The notes under the pieces were generated by a model. That model ran no database searches, was not told the origin of the DNA, and was given only the letters and a program-made list of their open reading frames with translations. A DNA stretch of 64,000 nucleotides, taken from NCBI GenBank assembly GCA_910576125.1, contig CAJTHM010000024.1, positions 19,941 through 83,940 on the forward strand, read 5' to 3'. A program made the translations under genes and the position numbers. Each line of letters opens with the position of its first letter. Position 1 is the stretch's first letter. Positions 31,883 to 41,400 of the stretch are shown here, one piece after another. This DNA comes from Lachnospiraceae bacterium (GTDB taxonomy: Bacteria > Bacillota > Clostridia > Lachnospirales > Lachnospiraceae).

Positions 31883-34240
31883 ATGAAGTTACCTAGAAGT
31901 TTTGTCAGCATTGCCGGAAAATACGGTATAAAGGAAGAAGAAATCATCTTTGCGGCGATGGCTGACTTTGATATGGAGTATCGTTTTGCGGATACTATCG
32001 TGGCGTTAAGTACGGGAAAGGAATCTTCCAGAAAAAAACTGCTGATTGCCGCCTATCCTTACAGGGAAAAGACTGAAAAAGGCCGTTTTGTAGAATACCG
32101 CTTCGGCGGGTATGGCGGCTGGCAGATAAATGAGGACGCAGTCCATGCCGCGGAGCCAGCACTGCAGATATATGATTTGGATCAGGTGGAAAAGATTGAG
32201 GTGCTGCGTCAGGTGGCCACAGGTGTGCTGATGGCTGAAATCGATGGCATAGAGCGCAACCTCTGCCATTTCTCCAACACCAGGATGGGAACATTCCTCA
32301 AGGTATGCAGTATTTTCCAGAAAATGAAGAAGGGAGAGGAAATCTCTAAGGAAGATTTGGACGTGGAGAAAGGAAAGGAATGCTGTCCCAAATGCGGCAT
32401 GATTTATCCCGATCAGGAACGTAAGGTCTGCCCTAAATGCATGGATAAAAAGTCGATACTGTTCCGGGTGCTGTCCTATTTCAGGCCTTATAAGAAATAT
32501 CTGGCAGTCATGATCGTGTGCTATCTGGGGACAGCGGCGCTGAATCTGGTGTGGCCGTACTTAAGCGGAACCATCCTGTACGACAAAGTGCTGGCCCGGG
32601 ACGAGGCGTTCCTTACCTTTCTGCACATACCGGCCGGACGCTTCGTCACGGCATTGACCATGCTGGTCATCTCTATGGTTTTGACCAAGATAGTGATTCA
32701 GGGGCTGGGAATCCTGCAGGGCGTGCTTACCGCAAGGATTGCTCCGTCGGTGGTTGCTACCTTAAAGAGCCAGGTCTTTTCCTCCATGGGGAGGCTGTCC
32801 ATCAGCTTTTATTCCAAAAGGCAGACCGGCGGCCTGATGACCAGGGTTTCCGATGACGCGGAGGAGATTTCCAGTTTCTTTATAGACGGAATACCGTATT
32901 TTTTCATCAATGTAGGGACGATACTGGCCACCATCGTAATCATGTTCTGCCTGAATCCCCTGCTTGCCCTGGTGTCCGTCATCCTGATGCCGGTGCTGGT
33001 AGTCATCAGCTATCGGATGATGCCTCATCTGTGGCATTATTATGGGAAAAGGCATCGGGCCAACCGACGCCTTAAGGGCCAGATGAACGAGAACTTCACC
33101 GGGGCCCGTGTGGTAAAGGCCTTTGGACAGCAGGACCAGGAGATGAACCGTTTTGCAAAGAACAACGGCAAGGTGAGGACGGCGGAGATGGATCTGGCCC
33201 GCTATGACAATAAGTTTTTTGCGCTGTACTGTTCGGTGGAGGATACCATCAGTTTCCTGGTATGGGCGGTAGGCGGCGCCATGATTATCGGCGGCTCCAA
33301 TACCGAACTGGGAATGCTGATTACCTTTTCCGGTTACGTGGGACAGCTTCAGGGCCCGCTGAATTTCTTTTCCCGCATTATCAGATGGTATACCGAATGT
33401 ATGAATTCGGCACAGCGTATGTTTGAAATCATCGATGCGGTGCCGGAGGTGAAAGAAGTGCCGAATCCTCTGCGGCCGGAAGAGTTTAAGGGAGAGATAG
33501 AACTGCGGAATGTGACTTTCGGCTACGAGGCCCATAAGCCTATCCTGAAAGATATCAGTTTCCATGTGGATGCGGGAGAGGTATTCGGCATCGTGGGACG
33601 TTCCGGCGCCGGCAAATCCACGCTGGTGAACCTGATATCCAGACTCTATGACACCCAGGAGGGCGAAGTGCTGGTGGACGGAGTCAACGTAAAGGAGTTT
33701 GGATTTAAAGAGCTTCGCAAAAATGTGGCCATGGTTTCCCAGGAGACTTATATCTTCATGGGAACGGTAGCGGAAAATATCGCTTACGCCAGACCGGATG
33801 CCACAAGAGAGGAGATTATCCGGGCAGCGGTCCAGGCCAATGCCCATGATTTCATCTGCAAGATGCCGGAGGGATATGATACGCTCTTAGGCTCCTCCAG
33901 CCGCTCCCTGTCGGGCGGGGAGAAACAGCGGATTTCCATCGCAAGGGCCATACTGGCAGATCCGAAGATTCTGATTCTGGACGAGGCCACATCCGCGGTG
34001 GATACGGAAACCGAGCTGGCTATCCAGAAGTCTCTGGAGAAACTGGAAAAGGGAAGGACGGTGCTGTCCATCGCCCACAGGCTCTCTACGCTGCGCAATG
34101 CCACGCACTTGATCGTGCTGGATGACGGCAGGCTTACAGAGTCGGGAACCCACGAGGAACTGCTGGCGAAGAAAGGGACATTTTATAAACTGAGCGAATT
34201 GCAGACCAAGGCTCTGGCCATGCGGGGCATCGAAGTATGA
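31883..34240 (+). CDS. ABC exporter subunit with zinc ribbon (DUF1854-linked)
   Basis: 785 residues, a fused membrane plus ATPase half-transporter. An unusual N-terminal domain of about 165 residues (FVSIAGKYGIKEEEIIFAAM...) precedes a zinc ribbon CCPKCGMIYPDQERKVCPKC near 167-186. Six membrane helices follow, then Walker A GIVGRSGAGKSTLVNLISRL (about 570), signature RSLSGGEKQRISIARA and Walker B ILILDEATSAVDTE. ATG 31883 has GGGAGGAGTG; the frame upstream to 31784 crosses the attenuator and is rejected. It pairs with the exporter at 35047 as a likely heterodimer, with DUF1854 between. Comparable cassettes in proteobacteria are linked to cyanophycin metabolism; the substrate here is unknown. 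Confidence 0.9.
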   Translation: MKLPRSFVSIAGKYGIKEEEIIFAAMADFDMEYRFADTIVALSTGKESSRKKLLIAAYPYREKTEKGRFVEYRFGGYGGWQINEDAVHAAEPALQIYDLDQVEKIEVLRQVATGVLMAEIDGIERNLCHFSNTRMGTFLKVCSIFQKMKKGEEISKEDLDVEKGKECCPKCGMIYPDQERKVCPKCMDKKSILFRVLSYFRPYKKYLAVMIVCYLGTAALNLVWPYLSGTILYDKVLARDEAFLTFLHIPAGRFVTALTMLVISMVLTKIVIQGLGILQGVLTARIAPSVVATLKSQVFSSMGRLSISFYSKRQTGGLMTRVSDDAEEISSFFIDGIPYFFINVGTILATIVIMFCLNPLLALVSVILMPVLVVISYRMMPHLWHYYGKRHRANRRLKGQMNENFTGARVVKAFGQQDQEMNRFAKNNGKVRTAEMDLARYDNKFFALYCSVEDTISFLVWAVGGAMIIGGSNTELGMLITFSGYVGQLQGPLNFFSRIIRWYTECMNSAQRMFEIIDAVPEVKEVPNPLRPEEFKGEIELRNVTFGYEAHKPILKDISFHVDAGEVFGIVGRSGAGKSTLVNLISRLYDTQEGEVLVDGVNVKEFGFKELRKNVAMVSQETYIFMGTVAENIAYARPDATREEIIRAAVQANAHDFICKMPEGYDTLLGSSSRSLSGGEKQRISIARAILADPKILILDEATSAVDTETELAIQKSLEKLEKGRTVLSIAHRLSTLRNATHLIVLDDGRLTESGTHEELLAKKGTFYKLSELQTKALAMRGIEV

Positions 34241-34377
34241 GAATCTAAATGATTCTTCCAGACGCGTCTTTTGTGCTTTGCGTGTATTATCGGAGAGATT
34301 ACAGGAAAGTTCCACCATCGTTATGAGGATATTGACACGAAGCCAAAGAGGCTTTGTTACGGAAAGGGACAGACATT

Positions 34378-35028
34378 ATGGAAAGACAGGATAACAACAG
34401 ACAGGATCTCCTGGATCTGCAGGAGTTTGACGAGGAGGCTCTGAAGAAGGAATCGGAGGAGCTTCTGGAGATGCGTTTCCTCACAAAGAAGAATGCGGAA
34501 TTCTCCCGGACAGAAGGCGGATTCGTAGCGCTGAAGATAACGGGTGCGGGAGAGAAATGTACTGCGGAAAATGAGCGTTCCGAAAAGGGAGAGCGTCCCG
34601 GAGAAGGGGAAGATTCCAGGAAATATGACCGGGTGGGCGTGTATCTGACATTCCCGCTGACCAATCCCGAGGAGTTCATCTCCATCCGGGAGGCAGACGA
34701 GAAAGCGAAAGAAATCGGCATCATTGAGAAGCTTTCGGACCTTGAGAAAGACCAGCAGGAGATGCTGCGGGAGCAGATTAAGCTCCGCTACTTCCGGCCC
34801 GTCATCACCAAGGTGCTGGATGTAAAGGATGAGTACGGATATGCTTACTGGAATGTAGTCACCAGTTTCGGCGCATGCCGTTTTACCACCCAGATGAGCG
34901 GCGACGCGGTGATTCATTTAAGCGATTCCAGGCTGCTGGTGACGGATATCGACGGGAACCGGTATGAGATTCCCGACTTCTATCAGCTGGGCGTCATGGA
35001 ACGCAAGAAGCTGGATCTCTTTATTTAA
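34378..35028 (+). CDS. DUF1854 protein between two ABC exporter genes
   Basis: 216 residues, soluble. The conserved core is ADEKAKEIGIIEKLSDLEKD, then IKLRYFRPVITKVLDVKDEY and GACRFTTQMSGDAVIHLSDS, VTDIDGNRYEIPDFYQL. DUF1854 proteins accompany ABC exporters, and in cyanophycin-producing bacteria are annotated as cyanophycin-metabolism-associated; no cyanophycin synthetase is seen in this window. The N-terminal part (about 60-90: ENERSEKGERPGEGEDSRK) holds a degenerate 18-base tandem repeat. ATG 34378 follows GGAAAGGGA; the ABC gene starts 18 bases after its stop. Confidence 0.85.
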   Translation: MERQDNNRQDLLDLQEFDEEALKKESEELLEMRFLTKKNAEFSRTEGGFVALKITGAGEKCTAENERSEKGERPGEGEDSRKYDRVGVYLTFPLTNPEEFISIREADEKAKEIGIIEKLSDLEKDQQEMLREQIKLRYFRPVITKVLDVKDEYGYAYWNVVTSFGACRFTTQMSGDAVIHLSDSRLLVTDIDGNRYEIPDFYQLGVMERKKLDLFI

Positions 35029-35046
35029 AGAAAGGCATGAGAATTT

Positions 35047-37269
35047 ATGAAACTTTTGTATTCGTTAACGGGGCCCCAGCGGGAGGCCCTGAAGTTAAGG
35101 CCGGGAGAAGAGCCTGTATACTGTGTGCCGGTGGATCTGGAATTCGATAACCGGAAGATGCAGCCCCGGGAGGCTTACGCCGGGAAAGTCTTTCTGGTGG
35201 TGACCGGGGAGCGCTTTCTGGTGCTGGAGGGGGACAGGGTATCGGCAGAATTTCTTCTGGCGGAATGTGAAAAAATCAAATGCGAGCATCAGGTTCACTG
35301 CGGCATCATCCTTGTGACGAAGAAAGACGGGCGGATAGTCTGTGCGGCGCGGTTCTCCATGCGGCATATCGTCCGTGTGGCCTATGCGGCCAGGGGAGCC
35401 CAGGCAGTCATCGAGGCGCTGCGGACCGGGGAAGAGCCGGAAAAGGTGGTCAGCCTGGAGTATGAAAAATATTGTGACAAATGCGGAAGGGCGCTTCCCG
35501 GGACCAGTAAATGCCCTTACTGCGAGGGAAAAGCGGACATCCTGAAGAAATTTTTCGCGCTCTGCGGGGATTATGTGGGAAAGCTTTTGGTGATTTCCCT
35601 GCTGATGGTGCTGATTTCGGCCATGAATCTGGCGATACCTATGGTGCAGCGTGAATTTATCGACGGTACACTGTCTATGGGAAATGGCAGCTGGAAAGAC
35701 CTGTGGATTTTCATCGGCATTACCTTTGCCATGCTGATAGGCCGCATTTTACTGGATGTCTATCGATACTGGCAGTGCGTGTCCCTGGGGAGCGCATTGA
35801 GCATGAGCATGAGGCGCAAACTTTACTATAAGATACAGTCCCTGTCGCTTTCCTTTATCAACAACAGAAAGCCGGGCGAACTGCTCAACCGCGTCTCCCG
35901 GGATACCAGACAGATTCGGGAATTTATGGAAGAGGTGTTCGGAGACATGTTCTCCACCTTGCTGACCATGGTGGTGTCTCTGATTGTGATGTTCATGATC
36001 AGCTGGAAGATGACTCTGCTTTCCACGGTCTTCATCTTCATCGTCTTCGCTGTGACAAGGGCCTTTTGGCATTATATCCACAATATATACCATAAGCAGT
36101 GGCTGAAGTCGGATGATTTGTCCAGCAGCCTGCAGGATATCATTTCGGGCATGCGCGTGGTGAAGTCCTTTGGAAAAGAAGAAAGAGAGGCTGCGCGCTT
36201 TCAGAAAAAAACGGTGGAGTATGCCGATATCAGCAGGCGGAATGAGACTTTCTGGGCAATCTTTTTTCCGATTCTGACTTTCCTGCTGGGAGCCGGCTCC
36301 TATATAGCGGTATATTTCGGCGGCATCGATGTGCTGCACGGGGATATGAGCCTGGGTGAGCTGGTACAGTTCATCACTTACTGCGGCTATCTGTTCGGAC
36401 CTTTGAGCTGGATGACCCATCTGCCCAGAATGGTCATGCAGATGATCACCAGCCTGAACCGGATTTATGACGTGCTGGACGAGGAACCTGTCATCGCCGA
36501 CAAGGAGGACAGCAGGGAATTTCCCATTGAAGGTTCCTTTGATTTCCAGAGGGTGTCTTTCGGCTACCATACCTATGAGCCGGTGCTGGAGAACATCAGT
36601 TTCCGGGTAAAACCCGGGGAGATGATTGGGCTGGTGGGCGCTTCGGGAACGGGAAAATCCACATTGATTAACCTGATCATGCGTCTATACGATGTGGATC
36701 AGGGGAGGATTATGTTAGACGGCATAGACCTGCGGGATATCAAGGCGGAGAGCCTGCATTCCCAGATTGGGGTGGTGCTGCAGGAGACATTCCTGTTTTC
36801 CGGGAGCATCCTGGCCAATATCCGCTTCGCCAGACAGGACGCTACCTTAGAGGAAGTCATACAGGCGGCGAAAGCGGCCAATGCCCATGACTTTATCTGC
36901 AAGACGCCGGACGGCTATAACACTTATGTAGGCGAGCACGGCTACAATCTGTCCGGCGGAGAGCGGCAGAGGATTGCCATCGCAAGAGCCATCCTGAACA
37001 ATCCAAGGCTCCTGATTCTGGACGAGGCCACCTCGGCGCTGGACACGGAGAGCGAGTTCCTGATTCAGCAGGCGCTGGACCGGCTGGTGAAAGGACGGAC
37101 TACATTTGCCATTGCGCACAGACTCTCTACTCTGCGGAATGCCGACAGACTTGTAGTAATCGATAAGCATGGAATCGCTGAAATCGGCACACACAATGAG
37201 CTGCTGGAGAAGAAAGGAATTTATTATGGGCTGGTGACGGCGCAGCTGAAGATGGCGGAGGGGAAATAG
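35047..37269 (+). CDS. ABC exporter subunit with zinc ribbon, second half-transporter
   Basis: 740 residues. An N-terminal domain of about 140 residues resembles a PH-like regulatory domain (GKVFLVVTGERFLVLEGDR, RIVCAARFSMRHIVRVAYAA). It is followed by a zinc ribbon YCDKCGRALPGTSKCPYCEG (about 141-160), six membrane helices (ISLLMVLISAMNLAIP onward), Walker A GLVGASGTGKSTLINLIMRL (about 528), signature NLSGGERQRIAIARA and Walker B LLILDEATSALDTE. The two exporters share the ribbon-plus-exporter plan but differ in the N-terminal domain, suggesting a heterodimer with regulatory cytosolic heads. Confidence 0.9.
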   Translation: MKLLYSLTGPQREALKLRPGEEPVYCVPVDLEFDNRKMQPREAYAGKVFLVVTGERFLVLEGDRVSAEFLLAECEKIKCEHQVHCGIILVTKKDGRIVCAARFSMRHIVRVAYAARGAQAVIEALRTGEEPEKVVSLEYEKYCDKCGRALPGTSKCPYCEGKADILKKFFALCGDYVGKLLVISLLMVLISAMNLAIPMVQREFIDGTLSMGNGSWKDLWIFIGITFAMLIGRILLDVYRYWQCVSLGSALSMSMRRKLYYKIQSLSLSFINNRKPGELLNRVSRDTRQIREFMEEVFGDMFSTLLTMVVSLIVMFMISWKMTLLSTVFIFIVFAVTRAFWHYIHNIYHKQWLKSDDLSSSLQDIISGMRVVKSFGKEEREAARFQKKTVEYADISRRNETFWAIFFPILTFLLGAGSYIAVYFGGIDVLHGDMSLGELVQFITYCGYLFGPLSWMTHLPRMVMQMITSLNRIYDVLDEEPVIADKEDSREFPIEGSFDFQRVSFGYHTYEPVLENISFRVKPGEMIGLVGASGTGKSTLINLIMRLYDVDQGRIMLDGIDLRDIKAESLHSQIGVVLQETFLFSGSILANIRFARQDATLEEVIQAAKAANAHDFICKTPDGYNTYVGEHGYNLSGGERQRIAIARAILNNPRLLILDEATSALDTESEFLIQQALDRLVKGRTTFAIAHRLSTLRNADRLVVIDKHGIAEIGTHNELLEKKGIYYGLVTAQLKMAEGK

Positions 37270-37373
37270 AACATGTCCACATACCGGAGATTGCAGCCGG
37301 AAAATGCCGGACAGGGAAGCGAAAGCTATTGCCGAATGGCAGACAGGAGAGCGAAAAAGAAAGGAGAATGGAA

Positions 37374-38441
37374 ATGCTTGATTTATCTACACTCTACCAG
37401 GTAAGCGATGTAAAGTCCCGCTCCATCAGCGCGGAGAACTTTACGGGAGAACCGGGAAAGGGCGGAATGTGCCCGCTGGAAAAAGGGGTTGCCAGCAGCG
37501 CGGCAAGAGATCTGGGAACGGGATGGAAAGTGAATCCCTATATCTTTATCGAACCGAAGAGCACCTTTGAAATCGCCAATATTGACGGCCCCGGAATCAT
37601 CCGCCATATCTGGATGACGCCTCAGCACCGCTGGAGGGATACGATATTACGTATTTATTGGGACGGCCAGAAGAATCCGTCCGTGGAATGCCCTATCGGT
37701 GACTTCTTCTGCATGGGCTGGAACGAATATGCCCAGATTAATTCTCTGGCGGTCTGCGTCAATCCCGGGAGCGCTTTCAACTGTTACTGGCAGATGCCGT
37801 TTCGCTCCAATTGCCGCATGACCCTTGAGAACATTTCCGATATCAGACAGGTAATCTACTTCCAGATTGACTATACACTTGAGTCTCTCCCGGAGGAAAT
37901 ATCCTATTTCCACGCCCAGTTCCGCAGGGTGAACCCGCTCCCCTACAAGGAGGTCTACACCATCGTGGACGGCATCGAAGGCAAGGGACAGTATGCGGGG
38001 ACCTATCTGGCCTGGGGCGTGAACAACAATCAGTGGTGGGGAGAGGGGGAAATCAAGTTTTATATGGACGATGACACGGAATATCCCACCATCTGCGGCA
38101 CGGGCACCGAAGATTATTTCTGCGGCTCCTATAATTTTGAAAATCCCGTCACCCATGACAGGTATCAGTCTTTCAGCACGCCTTACACCGGGCTGCAGGT
38201 AGTCTCGCCTAACCAACTCTACAGGAGCCAGTTCCGCTTTGGCATGTACCGCTTCCATATCCCGGATCCTATCCATTTCGACACTAAGCTGAAAGTGACG
38301 ATTCAGGCCCTCGGGTGGAGAAGTGAAGGACGTTATCTGCCGCTGCAGGACGACATCGCCTCCGTGGCGTACTGGTACCAGACGCTGCCTACCGTGAAAT
38401 TCCCCGGGCTGCCGGACAGAGATTATCTGGAGGTCATCTGA
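37374..38441 (+). CDS. DUF2961 / GH172-family glycoside hydrolase
   Basis: 355 residues. Conserved GH172 motifs are ANIDGPGIIRHIWMTP, VECPIGDFFCMGWN and PTICGTGTEDYFCGSYNF, carrying acidic residues proposed as catalytic. The family acts on fructofuranosides and D-arabinofuranosides and includes difructose dianhydride I synthase. No signal peptide is present, so an intracellular role is expected. ATG 37374 is spaced 7 bases from AAGGAG; ATG 37368 is too close. It follows the ABC cassette by 104 bases without a clear terminator, so the exporters may be co-transcribed with it. Confidence 0.85.
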   Translation: MLDLSTLYQVSDVKSRSISAENFTGEPGKGGMCPLEKGVASSAARDLGTGWKVNPYIFIEPKSTFEIANIDGPGIIRHIWMTPQHRWRDTILRIYWDGQKNPSVECPIGDFFCMGWNEYAQINSLAVCVNPGSAFNCYWQMPFRSNCRMTLENISDIRQVIYFQIDYTLESLPEEISYFHAQFRRVNPLPYKEVYTIVDGIEGKGQYAGTYLAWGVNNNQWWGEGEIKFYMDDDTEYPTICGTGTEDYFCGSYNFENPVTHDRYQSFSTPYTGLQVVSPNQLYRSQFRFGMYRFHIPDPIHFDTKLKVTIQALGWRSEGRYLPLQDDIASVAYWYQTLPTVKFPGLPDRDYLEVI

Positions 38442-38527
38442 TTTCGGGAAAAGGGACCTCTTCCCATCCGGCCGGTTCAATGGTATACTGAAATCACGAA
38501 AAACAACAGAAAGGAAATAATCAGGAT

Positions 38528-39973
38528 ATGACGGAAACAAAACATTCAGTAAAATCAAGCAGCTACCTGAGCGGGATAAAGCCGGTACTCGTCCGGCTGC
38601 GGGACAGGCTGCTGGAGGAATACCCATATGCGTCCATACTGGCTACGGATTCCCAGGCAAAGCAGTACTCTGTTTCCAAGACTGCCACCTCTGTCGGCAT
38701 GATCGGCCGCTGGTCCGGCAGGGGATTCGTGGTGAAAGTCTATGACGGCTACGGCTACGGAGAATACTCTTTCAATGAGATTTCCGAAGACCGCATCGAG
38801 GAAATCGCGGCGAAAATACAGAATGAGCTCACGCCTATGTCGGACCATCTGCCCGAGGGCGTGAAGCGCAGCATCTATGCCATGCTGGAAGACGAACCTT
38901 TGGTATTCGCGGGCAGCACAGAATATGAAGTCGATCCGGCGGAATACGGCGATGAAAATATCATCCGGGAACTGACCCGGATCAGCGAGACAGGAAGGGC
39001 CTACAGCGAGAAAATCCTGGACTGCGCCGCCTTTGTCAATTATCAGAAATACAGCAAGCTGTTCCTCTCCAGGAACCGTGACATGGAGCAGAACGTGCTC
39101 TGGGCGGCAGGAGGCTTCAGTGTCATGGCCTCCAGAGGCGAAGAAATCAAGGACAGCTACAAGGGATTTTCCAACCTGGGCGGAATGGAACTTCTGGCGA
39201 AAATGCGTGAGGGCGTGTGCGATGTGGCGAAAGTGGCGTTGGAACTGCTGGAGAGCGAGCCCATCACGCCGGGCGAATACGACTGCATCTGTACGCCGGA
39301 GGCTACGGGCATGATCGTGCATGAAGCATTTGGCCATGGGGTAGAGATGGATATGTTCGTCAAGAAGAGGGCGCTGGCGGAACGGTTCGTGGGCAGACAG
39401 GTGGCGTCGAATCTGGTCACCATGCATGACGGCGCCAGCGCGGCAGAAGAAGTCGCCACCTATTTCTTTGACGATGAGGGCGTGCTGGCCAAAGACACTG
39501 TCGTCATCGACAAGGGTGTCTTAAAGGCAGGCATCAGCGACGCCCAGTCCGCCATGCATCTGGGCACGGTTCCCACCGGCAACGGCAGGCGGGAGAGCTA
39601 TCAGCGCAAGGCCTATACCAGGATGACCAACACTTTCTTCGAGGGCGGTACGGACAAGCTGGAGGACATGATTGCCTCTATCTCCTATGGTTTCCTGCTG
39701 GAAGAGCCCTCCAGCGGCATGGAGGATCCGAAGAACTGGGGCATCCAGTGTATGGTCAGCATCGCCAGGGAGATTCGGGACGGAAAGCTCACCGGGAAGA
39801 TTTTCTCCCCTGTGGTCCTCACGGGTTATGTGCCGGATTTGCTGAAATCCATCAGCATGGTATCGGAGAAAGTGGAATTAGGCGGCGGAGGCATGTGCGG
39901 CAAGGGCTACAAGGAATGGGTGAAAGTGTCCGACGGCGGCCCTTATATCAAGGCCAGGATACGGCTCGGATAA
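38528..39973 (+). CDS. tldD: TldD-family metalloprotease subunit
   Basis: 481 residues. The zinc motif MIVHEAFGHGVEMDMFVKKR (about 262-281) is the HExxxH signature of TldD. Further landmarks are RESYQRKAYTRMTNTFFEGG and the C-terminal GGGGMCGKGYKEWVKVSDGG. TldD forms a heterodimeric protease with TldE/PmbA and trims unfolded or small peptides such as microcins. Its partner follows after 40 bases. A TATACT at 38484-38489 may be its own -10 box. Confidence 0.93.
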   Translation: MTETKHSVKSSSYLSGIKPVLVRLRDRLLEEYPYASILATDSQAKQYSVSKTATSVGMIGRWSGRGFVVKVYDGYGYGEYSFNEISEDRIEEIAAKIQNELTPMSDHLPEGVKRSIYAMLEDEPLVFAGSTEYEVDPAEYGDENIIRELTRISETGRAYSEKILDCAAFVNYQKYSKLFLSRNRDMEQNVLWAAGGFSVMASRGEEIKDSYKGFSNLGGMELLAKMREGVCDVAKVALELLESEPITPGEYDCICTPEATGMIVHEAFGHGVEMDMFVKKRALAERFVGRQVASNLVTMHDGASAAEEVATYFFDDEGVLAKDTVVIDKGVLKAGISDAQSAMHLGTVPTGNGRRESYQRKAYTRMTNTFFEGGTDKLEDMIASISYGFLLEEPSSGMEDPKNWGIQCMVSIAREIRDGKLTGKIFSPVVLTGYVPDLLKSISMVSEKVELGGGGMCGKGYKEWVKVSDGGPYIKARIRLG

Positions 39974-40013
39974 GCGTTCTTCCCATAAAATGAAATTGAA
40001 ACAGGAGACAGAT

Positions 40014-41318
40014 ATGACAGAAAATTTCATGGAAAAAATATTGTCCGCCCTGAAAAAGAGCGGAGCGGAATTATACCAGATTACAGAGACCACAGAGGAG
40101 TCCGCGGAGCTGTTCTTCATCCGCAAGTCTCTTGACATGCAGCGCCAAAAAGAGGTTCATCAGGCATCGGTGACTGTGTATAAAAAGTTCTCGGAGGGAG
40201 AAAAGCACTGCCTGGGCTCTGCCGCCGTTCAGGTTCAGGACAGCTATACACAGGAGCAGATGGAACAGATGTTCCGGGATGCCCTGTATGCGGCCGGATT
40301 CGTAAAGAATCCTTACTATGAGCTGTACAACGGAACAGGAGAGCCCTCCCCGGAAGTGGTGGAGAAATCAAAGCGCCTCTCCGACAAACCCCTGACGGAG
40401 ATCACAGGCTGCTTCGCGGATGCCCTGTTCGCGGAGGATACAGAGAAGGATGTCTTTTTGAATTCCGCGGAAATCTTTGCCACCAGGACCACATGCCATA
40501 TTCTGAATTCCAGCGGCGTGGACGCGTCCTACTGTAAAGGCAGAGTGTGGGGTGAATTCGTGGCCCAGTGTACCGCGGGACAGGACGTGGAGACCTATCA
40601 GGATTTCGCCTGTGAGGACATGGACACACAGGCGCTCCGCAAAAAAGTGCGGGACGTCCTTGAGATGACCCGGGCAAGGGCACAGGCCCTGACGGCGCCT
40701 CCCGCGGGGGAATACCGCGTGATACTGTCCGGCTCCTATGTAAGGGAGATATTCAGCTATTATGTGAGCCGTTCCGACATGTCCATGATTTACCCGAAAT
40801 ATTCCACATTCCAGGTGGGCTGCGATGTGCAGGGAGACGAAGTGGCAAAGGACAGAATCAATCTCACCCTGAAAGCCACGGTTCCTTACAGCGACGAGGG
40901 CATTCCCATGAGGGACAGGGAACTGGTCAGGGACGGAAAGCTGATGCTGCTTCACGGAGGCAACCGTTTCGCCTATTATCTGAAACAGGAGCCAACTGGT
41001 AACTACCGGGGGTATCAGGCTCCCGCCGGAAATGTGCCCCTGGAGGATATGAAACGGGGGCCTTATCTGGAGGTGGTAAATTTCTCGGATTTCCAGATGG
41101 ACGTCTTCAGCGGACATTTCGGCGGCGAAATCAGGCTGGCTTTCCTGTATGACGGAGAGAAGAGGATTCCGGTCACGGGAGGCTCCATCAACGGAAGCAT
41201 CCTGGAAGCCCAGAAGAACCTGGTATTTTCCAGAGAGACCCAGGTGGAAAAGGAATTTGAGGGTCCGGCTGCCGTCTGCCTGGCACAGGTGAAAGTGGCG
41301 GGCAGCACACAGGAGTGA
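40014..41318 (+). CDS. pmbA: TldE/PmbA-family subunit
   Basis: 434 residues, homologous to TldD but without the HExxxH motif, as expected of the non-catalytic TldE subunit. YRVILSGSYVREIFSYYV occupies the corresponding site. LTLKATVPYSDEGIPMRDRE, then GNRFAYYLKQEPTGNYRGYQ and GGEIRLAFLYDGEKRIPVTG mark the C-terminal domain. ATG 40014 has ACAGGAGACA upstream; an earlier ATG at 39990 lacks a site. A strong hairpin lies 16 bases after the stop. Confidence 0.88.
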   Translation: MTENFMEKILSALKKSGAELYQITETTEESAELFFIRKSLDMQRQKEVHQASVTVYKKFSEGEKHCLGSAAVQVQDSYTQEQMEQMFRDALYAAGFVKNPYYELYNGTGEPSPEVVEKSKRLSDKPLTEITGCFADALFAEDTEKDVFLNSAEIFATRTTCHILNSSGVDASYCKGRVWGEFVAQCTAGQDVETYQDFACEDMDTQALRKKVRDVLEMTRARAQALTAPPAGEYRVILSGSYVREIFSYYVSRSDMSMIYPKYSTFQVGCDVQGDEVAKDRINLTLKATVPYSDEGIPMRDRELVRDGKLMLLHGGNRFAYYLKQEPTGNYRGYQAPAGNVPLEDMKRGPYLEVVNFSDFQMDVFSGHFGGEIRLAFLYDGEKRIPVTGGSINGSILEAQKNLVFSRETQVEKEFEGPAAVCLAQVKVAGSTQE

Positions 41319-41333
41319 CCGCAGGAGGCATAT

Positions 41334-41368
41334 GTACAGGGGAGGAAAGCCGTTTTCCTCCCCTGTAC
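41334..41368 (+). promoter_or_regulatory. Perfect 15-bp hairpin between pmbA and response-regulator gene
   Basis: GTACAGGGGAGGAAA (41334-41348) and TTTCCTCCCCTGTAC (41354-41368) pair exactly around a 5-base loop. There is no U tract. The left strand contains GGGGAGGAAA, resembling a ribosome-binding site that the fold would hide. It may end the tld transcript or regulate the next operon. Confidence 0.6.
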
Positions 41369-41400
41369 GTCCGATTCCAACAGAGAGGATCACATTATTC

